Below, one piece after another: positions 44,008 to 51,227 of a stretch of 64,000 nucleotides of DNA (position 1 is the first letter of the stretch; each line of letters starts with the position of its first letter). Location: NCBI GenBank assembly GCA_964540515.1, contig CAZIMS010000004.1:1-64000 (forward strand), written 5' to 3'. This stretch comes from JAOAGA01 sp964540515 (GTDB lineage: Bacteria > CALINM01). A model generated the notes under the pieces. It was not told the origin of the DNA, searched no databases, and saw only the letters and a program-made list of their open reading frames with translations. The position numbers and the translations under genes are program-made.

Positions 44008-45654
44008 TTACCTCCTTATAATGTGTATAGCGCAGGCAAGGCAAGGGTCAAAGGAATGAACGGTTCTTAATACTTCAAGAGGTTGGTCTTTATTAATACA
44101 GGGATTGCCTATTAAACTTTGCTCGCAGGGACCTCTTTGTCCTAAAGCATCTTTAGGAGAGAAGTTCCATGTGGAAGGAACTATACATTGATAATTTTTA
44201 ATCTTGTAGTTTTCAATACTCACCCAGTGTCCTAATCCACCTCGTGGTGCTTCAATTAAACCATATCCCATAGCTTCCTTTGGCATAGAGTATTTTGTAA
44301 AGGTTTCATCACTAATCTTTAAATTTTCCACTAACTCACCTAACCATTTCTCAGCAGTATCGGCAAGCCATTTTGTCTCAATACATCTTGCAGCTGTTCT
44401 CCCTAAGGTTCCAAATAATGCTGAAGCGGGGGCGTTGAGAGTCTTTAAGGCATAATCAACAAGTGCCTTAACTTCCTTATTTCCACTGGCATAGGCTATA
44501 AGGACCCTTGATAAAGGTCCGACCTCCATAGGCTTGTTATCATACCTTGGTGCTTTTACCCAACTATATTTGTCATTGTCTTTGCAAGAGCCATCATCAT
44601 TTAAACCAGTATAGTTTGGCTCAGTAATACCGTCTTTTGGATGTAACCCCTTACTTTCATCGGAATATTTATACCAGGAGTATTTAACATGTTCCGTTAC
44701 CTTCTCAGGGTCAAACTTGTGAACTTTAGATAAGTCTCCATTTAAAATAACACCAGCTGGGAAAAATAGGTTGTTTCTATCTGCATCATCAGAAAGTCTA
44801 AAGTCACCATAGGATAGATAGTTTTTGTATCCAGCACCAACATTCATTACTCCGTACTCTTTGTAGACCTGACCAGCTAATAACAGATCTGGTAAATAAG
44901 CTGTGTCGACAAACTCCTTTAATTTCCTAAATCTAAATAATATATCTCCTATTCTCTTGGGATCAAGCAGATCTTTGACACAGGTAACACCACCTACAAC
45001 AAGTCCCTGTGTATGTGGTTCCTTACCTCCCAAGATAGCTAAAATCTGACCACCGTATCTCTGAACCTCAAGGGCATCAAGATAATGGGATACTATAAGA
45101 AGTACTGCCTCTGGTGGTACTTTGTAAGCACTATGTCCCCAGTAACCATTTGCAAAAGGACCCAATTGACCACTTTTAACTAAGTTCTCAACCTTTTTCT
45201 TAACTTCGGCAAATCTTGCTCTCCCTGCGTTATATGTTGAACCAACTGAGAATGCCAGTTCTTCAGCCTTTTTTGGATCTGCCTGCAAAACCTTTGTTAT
45301 ATCAACCCAATCAAGACCATGTAGTATATAAAAATGTACTATGTGGTCCTGTATATACTGTGCTGCTTTAGTAAGATTTCTAACGAGCCTTGCATTTTTT
45401 GGTGGAACAATCTTTATAGCATTCTCTACCGCATGGATAGAGGCATCATAATGGACATGAGTACATACTCCACATATCCTCTGTGTAAATAATCCAGCAT
45501 CTCTTGGATCTCTTCCCTTGAGTATTATCTCAAAACCTCTAAAGAGTGTGCCAGAGGAGAGTGCCTCCTTAACCTTTCCTCCTTCAACTTCTACCTCAAC
45601 TCTTAAATGTCCTTCTATTCTTGTAATTGGATCTATAATAGTTCTTTTAGCCAT
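44008..45654 (-). CDS. NiFe hydrogenase large subunit (group 1, membrane-bound uptake type)
   Basis: The 548-residue protein has the N-terminal NiFe ligands C61 and C64 in RICGVCTHVH and the C-terminal ligands C538 and C541 in DPCLACAIH. The start TIIDPITRIEGHLRVEVEVE is typical. It holds the Ni-Fe(CN)2CO active site and oxidises H2 in the periplasm, exported together with the small subunit. After the last ligand motif and H544 only IIRR remains, so the peptide removed at maturation would be four residues, far shorter than the usual extension. It lies 10 bases after the small subunit gene. Confidence 0.96.
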   Translation of the reverse strand: MAKRTIIDPITRIEGHLRVEVEVEGGKVKEALSSGTLFRGFEIILKGRDPRDAGLFTQRICGVCTHVHYDASIHAVENAIKIVPPKNARLVRNLTKAAQYIQDHIVHFYILHGLDWVDITKVLQADPKKAEELAFSVGSTYNAGRARFAEVKKKVENLVKSGQLGPFANGYWGHSAYKVPPEAVLLIVSHYLDALEVQRYGGQILAILGGKEPHTQGLVVGGVTCVKDLLDPKRIGDILFRFRKLKEFVDTAYLPDLLLAGQVYKEYGVMNVGAGYKNYLSYGDFRLSDDADRNNLFFPAGVILNGDLSKVHKFDPEKVTEHVKYSWYKYSDESKGLHPKDGITEPNYTGLNDDGSCKDNDKYSWVKAPRYDNKPMEVGPLSRVLIAYASGNKEVKALVDYALKTLNAPASALFGTLGRTAARCIETKWLADTAEKWLGELVENLKISDETFTKYSMPKEAMGYGLIEAPRGGLGHWVSIENYKIKNYQCIVPSTWNFSPKDALGQRGPCEQSLIGNPCINKDQPLEVLRTVHSFDPCLACAIHIIRR

Positions 45655-45664
45655 TTATGACCTC

Positions 45665-46849
45665 CTATTCTTCTTTTTCATGTTCGATACAACAATCTTT
45701 GTTGGTGCCCTTCTTTTTAGCTTTTATATAACTATAAAAGGCGTGAACACCCATACCTACAGCACTGACACCAACTAATGCCCAACCTACATGGTCTGCC
45801 GTTGACTCAACTCCTGGAAGTATCCTTGCTTCAATGGGTTTCTCTAATGGTGCCATTCTATCCCAAAAGGCTGGCTCACTGCATCCTATACAACCATGTC
45901 CTGCCTTAATTGGTGAAGCAATATCATCATTCCAACCTTGAATATTACAGTTGTTATAGGTTAGAGGTCCTTTACATCCAACTTTATAAAGACAAAAACC
46001 TTTCTTCGCTCCTTCATCTCCCCACTCTCTTACAAACTCGCCTGCATCAAAATGAGCTCTTCTTGGACAGGTATCATGGATTCTTTTGCCATAGGCAAAG
46101 ACAGGTCTACCCTCTCTAATAGTGGGAATTTTTCCAAAAAGAATAAAGTAAAGTATGGTTCCAACAAGGCTTGCACTGTTATAAGGACACCCTGGAATTA
46201 TTACTGAGTTAATTCCTAAGGCATCATTGATAGATTTAGAACCAGTAGGATTTGGATAAGATGCTTGAGGTCCACCATAGGAGGCACAATGCCCAACGGA
46301 TATTACAGCAGCTGCATCCTTTGTAACCTCTTTCGCCTTTTGTAGCCCTGTAACTGCCTTGCTACCTAATCTAAGATACTTACCATCCATTTTTGTAGGG
46401 ATAGAGCCCTCACAGATACATATATACTTACCTTTGTACTTCGTCATAGTATCGTGAAGACTTTTTTCTGCTGCATCACCAGAGGGAGCCATTACTGTGT
46501 CATGGTAATCAAGAGAAAGATACTGTAATATAATTTCAGCTACTCCTGGGTTGTTAGAGCGAAGTAAAGATTCTGTACAACCAGTACATTCAGCAAAATG
46601 AAGCCATATAACAGGTATTCTACTTGCAATCTCTGCCGCCTTTGCAACTCTTTTCTCAAAAATAGGAGGTAGCATCATTGTTGCACTCATAATAGCAGAC
46701 CATTTAAGGAAACTTCTTCTGCTAATACCTGAAAAACTTAACCATTCCATAAATCCATTTTTCTTAGGATATTCTCTATCAAGCTCTTCAAGACGGGCAT
46801 CACATTTTGATAATAGGGATTGTAACTCTCTTTTAATTTTTTCTTCCAT
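45665..46849 (-). CDS. NiFe hydrogenase small subunit with Tat signal and C-terminal anchor
   Basis: The 394-residue protein has an unusually long leader with the twin-arginine motif SRRSFLKWS (R44, R45) and an export helix to about residue 70. The proximal cluster ligands are C88 and C91 in ECTGCTES. Gly, not Cys, lies between them, so the oxygen-tolerant proximal [4Fe-3S] cluster is not expected. Further cluster residues appear in GHCASYGG, IPGCPYN, DTCPRRAHF, GCKGPLTYNNC and GHGCIGCSEPAFWD. A C-terminal helix (about residues 358-378) anchors it to the cytochrome b subunit. It is first in the operon. Confidence 0.96.
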   Translation of the reverse strand: MEEKIKRELQSLLSKCDARLEELDREYPKKNGFMEWLSFSGISRRSFLKWSAIMSATMMLPPIFEKRVAKAAEIASRIPVIWLHFAECTGCTESLLRSNNPGVAEIILQYLSLDYHDTVMAPSGDAAEKSLHDTMTKYKGKYICICEGSIPTKMDGKYLRLGSKAVTGLQKAKEVTKDAAAVISVGHCASYGGPQASYPNPTGSKSINDALGINSVIIPGCPYNSASLVGTILYFILFGKIPTIREGRPVFAYGKRIHDTCPRRAHFDAGEFVREWGDEGAKKGFCLYKVGCKGPLTYNNCNIQGWNDDIASPIKAGHGCIGCSEPAFWDRMAPLEKPIEARILPGVESTADHVGWALVGVSAVGMGVHAFYSYIKAKKKGTNKDCCIEHEKEE

Positions 46850-46884
46850 AAACCCCTCCCCTGCTTTGATTTTTTATTAGTTAT

Positions 46885-46913
46885 TTTTAAACATAAATCT
46901 TTAAAAAAGTCAA
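46885..46913 (-). promoter_or_regulatory. Candidate sigma70 promoter for the hydrogenase operon
   Basis: On the minus strand TTGACT (46908-46913) and TTAAAA (46885-46890) are 17 bases apart. The -10 is weak. An AGGGGAGGGG purine-rich stretch precedes the ATG at 46849. The rest of the 278-base gap is very AT-rich; it also holds the near-palindrome TTAGTTATTAATAATTAA at 46982-46999 and the sdh-hdr terminator. Confidence 0.45.
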
Positions 46914-47069
46914 GTATTTTTTAAAACAATGTTTTTTAATTACTATTATAAAAATACATTAAGATTAAAAGATTAAATAAATTAATTATTAATAACTAAT
47001 TTCAAGAATAATCTTAGAGAAAGATGCTGAATGATAAAAATAAAAAAATGTTTTATTAATAAATAATTA

Positions 47070-47108
47070 AATAAAAAAGAGGATATTCTACCTACCCTCT
47101 TTTTTATT
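47070..47108. terminator. Perfect 13-bp hairpin terminator at the end of the TCA-Hdr array
   Basis: AATAAAAAAGAGG (47070-47082) and CCTCTTTTTTATT (47096-47108) are exact inverted repeats with a 13-base loop, and both arms carry A/T runs. Read on the minus strand it gives a hairpin ending in a U-run 20 bases after the last gene of the long array. It can act in both directions. Confidence 0.88.
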
Positions 47109-47127
47109 AGGAAAATATAGTTAGGCT

Positions 47128-48798
47128 TTACCTTAAAGTTCCAAAGTATCTTGACGTTTTTTCCTTAATCTTAACTTCGTCTCTTATATAATCAGGAAGA
47201 ATCATAGGTGATATTCTATCGGTTGAAATACCTGCCTCTTCAATCTCTTTTTCATATTTTATTACATGTTCAAGGGTTAAGTCAGAAAGATTGGTCTCTT
47301 TCACATACTGAGCAGCCGATAGCCCTGCCCTTCTGCCAAAGACCAATATATCAAGCAAGGAGTTTCCCATTAACCTATTTCTTCCATGAACACCGCCAGA
47401 AACCTCACCAGCACTGTACAAACCTGATATTTCTGTTTTTGCGTTCTCATCCATCCATAATCCACCGTTTTGATAATGAACGGTTGGGAAGATTAACATA
47501 GGCTCTTTAGAGATATCAATTCCATGTCTTATAAACTGTATGTATTTAGCAGGTAGTTCCTTTTTAACGGTACCTTCACCTTCTAACATATCAATCATTG
47601 GTGAATCAAGCCATACGCCTAATCTACCAGTTGGAGTAATTATACCATTGCCTCTTTCTGTACATTCTCTTATAATACAAGCCGATTCTACGTCTCTTGG
47701 TTCAAGAGGGAAAACAAACTCTTCACCCTTTACGTTCAATAAAGTTGCGCCAAGCCCCCTCACCTTCTCAGTTATAAGAAGTCCAACATTTTGTTCAGGA
47801 TATACAACACCTGTTGGATGATACTGAACAGAGTCCATATACCTGAGTTTAATACCAGCCCTATAAGCCATAACTATACCATCTGCTGTTGCCCCATAGT
47901 GATTAGTACAGGGAAAACCATTAAAATGAAGTCTGCCAAAACCACCTGTTGCCATTATTACAGCCTTGGCCTTTACGATGTAATACTCCTCTGTTTCTAA
48001 ATTGTATAATATTGCTCCTCCACATCTGCCATTACTATCCAATATCAGTTCTACTGCTGGTGAAAACTCAACCACATCAATCTTATCAGAAAGATTTCTT
48101 ACCTCATCTCTTAAAACTCTCATTATTTCAGAGCCAGTCATATCACCACAGGAGTGCATCCTTTTTCTGCAGGTACCTCCACCATGCCTTACCTTCATCC
48201 TTCCATCTGGATACTTATCAAACATCATCCCTAAGCTCTCAAGCCAATGGACAATAATTGGTGCATCTTGAGTGAGAGCGGCAACAATTTTTTTATCATT
48301 TAAGAAATGTCCTCCACCCATTGTGTCGAGAAAATGATAATAGGGGGAATCTACCTCTTGGTCAGCTGCTTGGATACCACCTTCCGCCATAACTGTATTT
48401 GCATCTCCATGTCTTAATTTAGTAGCTAGTATGACTTTACAACCTTCTTTAGCAGCCATTATTGCGGCAGAAGAACCTGCTCCACCTCCTCCTATAACAA
48501 GAATGTCTGTCTCCATATCAGGATTTCTCAAATCAAAATCTTTAGGGTTAATCCTACTGTGTGCCTCAAGAAGATCTGCCAACTCATTTGGAAAAAACTG
48601 ACCCTTGTCAGGACCAACATTTACAACTCTCTTAGTACCTTCCATATAGTCAGGGTGAAATTTTGAGAGAACTTCTTTTCTCTGATCCATCGTTAGGGGT
48701 TTGAAAGTTTCTCCTCTTTTTACTTTTTCAACCCTCTCAGCCCTTGTCTTCTCAACTAATTTTATAGATTCTCTTAAACTTTCGGGATATCCAGACAT
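47128..48798 (-). CDS. Fumarate-reductase/succinate-dehydrogenase-like flavoprotein with noncovalent FAD site
   Basis: The 556-residue protein has an N-terminal extension of about 95 residues, then an FAD Rossmann motif VIGGGGAGSSAAIMAAKEG. Active-site blocks are QYHPTGVVYP, EKVRGLGATLLN, TVHYQNGGLWMD and GEVSGGVHGRNRLMGNSLL. The His that binds FAD covalently in SdhA (SHSVxAQGG) is Asn134 here (ANTVMAEGG), so FAD is expected to be noncovalent. The C-terminal domain after GNSLL is only about 60 residues, shorter than in SdhA. It likely reduces fumarate or oxidises succinate in the cytoplasm with the Fe-S protein encoded upstream, similar to thiol:fumarate reductase TfrA. Substrate is inferred. 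Confidence 0.85.
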   Translation of the reverse strand: MSGYPESLRESIKLVEKTRAERVEKVKRGETFKPLTMDQRKEVLSKFHPDYMEGTKRVVNVGPDKGQFFPNELADLLEAHSRINPKDFDLRNPDMETDILVIGGGGAGSSAAIMAAKEGCKVILATKLRHGDANTVMAEGGIQAADQEVDSPYYHFLDTMGGGHFLNDKKIVAALTQDAPIIVHWLESLGMMFDKYPDGRMKVRHGGGTCRKRMHSCGDMTGSEIMRVLRDEVRNLSDKIDVVEFSPAVELILDSNGRCGGAILYNLETEEYYIVKAKAVIMATGGFGRLHFNGFPCTNHYGATADGIVMAYRAGIKLRYMDSVQYHPTGVVYPEQNVGLLITEKVRGLGATLLNVKGEEFVFPLEPRDVESACIIRECTERGNGIITPTGRLGVWLDSPMIDMLEGEGTVKKELPAKYIQFIRHGIDISKEPMLIFPTVHYQNGGLWMDENAKTEISGLYSAGEVSGGVHGRNRLMGNSLLDILVFGRRAGLSAAQYVKETNLSDLTLEHVIKYEKEIEEAGISTDRISPMILPDYIRDEVKIKEKTSRYFGTLR

Positions 48799-48833
48799 CT
48801 TTTAACTCCTTTTTTATTTTTTTAAATTTTCAA

Positions 48834-49604
48834 CTAAAGATACCTTTCATCTTGTGGTTTCCATCCGATATCTCTTGAGTTGAGTGGTTCCCATTCTCTT
48901 TCTTCTACATATCTTCTTTTTAACTCTTCATCACTTATCTCTATCAACTCTTTCATGAACTTATCGTATTTAGCGGAGTTGATCTCTTGAACTCTTACCT
49001 TTAAATGTTCTGCCCTTTTAAAAATCTTTGCACCAGTAAGTCTTCTCGCAAAGATAGCGACATTATAATGGGTTATTTGTGCTGGACAACGGGATGTGCA
49101 CAATCCACACATAATGCAATCAAGAGATAGTTTTGCACATCTTTCGATATCACCTCTTATTGAACAATTAATATAATCCATCACCTTTATATCCATCGGA
49201 CAAGCTCTTGTGCAGGTATTACAGCCAACACACTTAAGTATCTCCGGATAGTTTCTAATCATAGTCTCTGCAGTTGCCTCAGAGTTTTCAATGTCATGAA
49301 ACCTTCTTTTATAGGGATAAAAGGGGATTTGAGCAAGTATCATATTTTCTTTTACAACGGTCTGACAGGCAAGACCAAAATATAGCTTATGATCACCTAA
49401 TATTCTATAAACTGTTGCACAGGCCCCGCATATACCACCTCTACAGCCACATCCTCTTATCCATTGATAACCTACATACTCAAAGGCCTTTTGTATTGTT
49501 AATGTCTCTGGGACAGAATAACATTTACCCATAATATAGACTGGAACCATTTTGGTATTTTCTGGAATAACTGGTTTATCTCCTGTTAGCAAAACTCCTT
49601 TCAT
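48834..49604 (-). CDS. Fumarate-reductase-like Fe-S subunit ([2Fe-2S] plus 2x[4Fe-4S])
   Basis: The 256-residue protein has an N-terminal plant-type [2Fe-2S] domain with C54, C59, C62 and C80 (GCGCRGGICGACA). Two classical ferredoxin motifs follow, CVGCNTCTRACP and CIMCGLCTSRCP. Typical SdhB has [4Fe-4S] plus [3Fe-4S], so this protein is closer to the N-terminal part of TfrB-type subunits. It has no CCG domain and no membrane segment. It should carry electrons between the flavoprotein downstream (35-base gap) and the Hdr/FdhB-like proteins upstream. The C-terminal 60 residues are charged and unlike known domains. Confidence 0.85.
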   Translation of the reverse strand: MKGVLLTGDKPVIPENTKMVPVYIMGKCYSVPETLTIQKAFEYVGYQWIRGCGCRGGICGACATVYRILGDHKLYFGLACQTVVKENMILAQIPFYPYKRRFHDIENSEATAETMIRNYPEILKCVGCNTCTRACPMDIKVMDYINCSIRGDIERCAKLSLDCIMCGLCTSRCPAQITHYNVAIFARRLTGAKIFKRAEHLKVRVQEINSAKYDKFMKELIEISDEELKRRYVEEREWEPLNSRDIGWKPQDERYL

Positions 49605-49682
49605 TCTTTAACCTCCTGTTTATATTTATCTTTTTTTCTATAACTTAAAAGTTGTAAAAAACATAAGCCAAATATAGCTAAA

Positions 49683-50774
49683 CTAAATCTTATCAAGCTC
49701 CTTTTCTCTAAATACAGATACTGGTAGCTCTTCAGTAAAACTTCTACCTGATTCATAATCAAAAATTTTCTGTGTCTCTTCACCTATAAAGGCAAAAATC
49801 CTTGTAAGTCTTATTTTTGATGGACAGGAGCTTTCACACATCCCACAGGAAACACAGGAAGTACTCATATGGTTTAGTCTTGTTAGATGAAATATTAATG
49901 TATCTGCAGGTAATCTAACCTTACCCTTCCTTTCAAGCCATATATTATAGCTATCTGAAGGATTATCAAATACGGGCGAACGAAAAACACACTCTTTGCA
50001 ATAATCCATTGGACAGTTCACCATACAATTGTGGCATCTAATGCAGCCATCTAACTCTTTTATGAAAGCATTATAGTTATTTACCTCTTTTTTGAATCTC
50101 TCCCTTTCTTGGCTCCTCAAAGAGCCTCTCATTTCTATTATCTTTCTAATTTTTTCGTCATAACTTGAGAAGTTTTCCTCTTTTAGTTCCACATTGATAT
50201 TTCTTAAAAAATCAACACCTTTCTCTGAAACCCCTTCAAGAAAGACTTCTTTCCCAAAGCTTCTAATACGAATATCAGAAATTTTTGGGATGAACTTGTC
50301 ACAGATAGAACAGGCAAATCTTTTCGATGATATATCTTCAAAGTCATCCAACTTTTTTGTTATCTCTTCCGAAACATCTATTCCCTTAAGTATCTCATCT
50401 TTGTAATCTACTAACTCATAAACACCAGGACAATCCATTGAGATAAAAAGTAGATTATCTGGCACTATCTGTTTTAACTTGACTAAATCAACCACCGCTC
50501 TCATCTCGCAGGGTTTTATTAGACAAGCTATTTTTAGGTTATTTTCCGTAAATTTTATATTAGATATGACCCTGCTTGCCTGAACAGGCATAACGGGAGA
50601 AAAAACAATTACTTTATCTATATCATCTATATTTTTTGTAAGAGCAAGATTTGGCAATAAACCATCATTGTTTTCATATATACCCAATACAGAATCAAGT
50701 TTGTTTTCTAAAAGAGCCTTTTTTAATAGATCTTTTATCTCTTCTCTATTTTTCAATCTATAGGCTAATGACAT
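49683..50774 (-). CDS. FdhB/FrhB-like iron-sulfur protein of the Hdr cluster
   Basis: The 363-residue protein contains KIACLIKPCEMRAVVDLVKLKQ and NLLFISMDCPGVYELVDY. This is the pattern of FrhB/FdhB-type subunits that occur beside HdrA and MvhD in anaerobes. A four-cysteine set follows (FACSICDKF and neighbours), then two ferredoxin-type motifs, CIRCHNCMVNCP and CVSCGMCESSCP. It is soluble. In relatives the domain binds flavin and takes electrons from F420, formate dehydrogenase or NAD(P)H. Which donor applies here is not visible. It lies 12 bases after MvhD. Confidence 0.75.
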   Translation of the reverse strand: MSLAYRLKNREEIKDLLKKALLENKLDSVLGIYENNDGLLPNLALTKNIDDIDKVIVFSPVMPVQASRVISNIKFTENNLKIACLIKPCEMRAVVDLVKLKQIVPDNLLFISMDCPGVYELVDYKDEILKGIDVSEEITKKLDDFEDISSKRFACSICDKFIPKISDIRIRSFGKEVFLEGVSEKGVDFLRNINVELKEENFSSYDEKIRKIIEMRGSLRSQERERFKKEVNNYNAFIKELDGCIRCHNCMVNCPMDYCKECVFRSPVFDNPSDSYNIWLERKGKVRLPADTLIFHLTRLNHMSTSCVSCGMCESSCPSKIRLTRIFAFIGEETQKIFDYESGRSFTEELPVSVFREKELDKI

Positions 50775-50786
50775 GACTTTTCCCCT

Positions 50787-51215
50787 TTATAATGCAATAT
50801 TTTTTAGTGGATTTGGTCCCTTTTTCTTTAAATGTTCCACCATTTCTGTAACAGTCATTGCAAACTTCTTACCTTCACTGGCAGATATCCATCTAAGCCA
50901 AACCCTATCTTCTTCAAATCCTAACTTTTCAAAAATCTTCTTTAGTATAGCAACCCTTCTTCTTGCTTTATAGTTTCCAGACTGATAATGGCAATCTCCA
51001 GGGTGACAACCTCCAATCAAAACTCCATCGGCTCCCTCAATCAAAGCCTTCAAGACATAAACCATATCTACCCCACCAGAACACATCATTCTTATTATCT
51101 TAATATTCGGTGGATATTGAATCCTCGCTGTACCTGCAAGGTCTGCACCAGTATATGTACACCAGTTGCATAAAAAGCCTATTATTTTTGGTTCAAAATC
51201 TTTTTCTTCCGGCAT
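50787..51215 (-). CDS. MvhD/FlpD-type [2Fe-2S] electron-transfer subunit
   Basis: Started at ATG 51215, after GGGGGA, the product has 142 residues. An in-frame TTG at 51227 has no ribosome-binding site and abuts the HdrA stop codon. The family cysteines are all present: C16 and C19 in FLCNWC, C45 in RMMCSGGV, and C70 and C75 in GGCHPGDCHY, followed by GNYKARRRV. MvhD links HdrA to a hydrogenase, formate dehydrogenase or NADH dehydrogenase. No such partner of the MvhAG or Flx type is encoded nearby. It sits between the tandem HdrA and the FdhB-like protein, which may be its partner. Confidence 0.93.
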   Translation of the reverse strand: MPEEKDFEPKIIGFLCNWCTYTGADLAGTARIQYPPNIKIIRMMCSGGVDMVYVLKALIEGADGVLIGGCHPGDCHYQSGNYKARRRVAILKKIFEKLGFEEDRVWLRWISASEGKKFAMTVTEMVEHLKKKGPNPLKNIAL

Positions 51216-51227
51216 GTTTTCCCCCAA

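Noticed and set aside
42816..46849. NiFe hydrogenase as the electron source for MvhD/HdrA
   Set aside because: The small subunit has a Tat signal and C-terminal anchor, and the operon includes cytochrome b and sits beyond a strong terminator. It acts in the periplasm, not with cytoplasmic MvhD.
45665..46849. Oxygen-tolerant hydrogenase
   Set aside because: The proximal cluster motif is ECTGCTES, with Gly in place of the extra cysteine needed for the [4Fe-3S] cluster.
46850..47069. Sigma54 promoter for the hydrogenase operon
   Set aside because: No TGGCAC-N5-TTGC-like pair was found by eye in the gap; the best candidate is a weak sigma70 site.
49601..49783. 60-codon minus-strand frame between the Frd-like Fe-S gene and the FdhB-like gene
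   Set aside because: It overlaps the 3' end of the FdhB-like gene in another frame, has no ribosome-binding site and no recognisable features.
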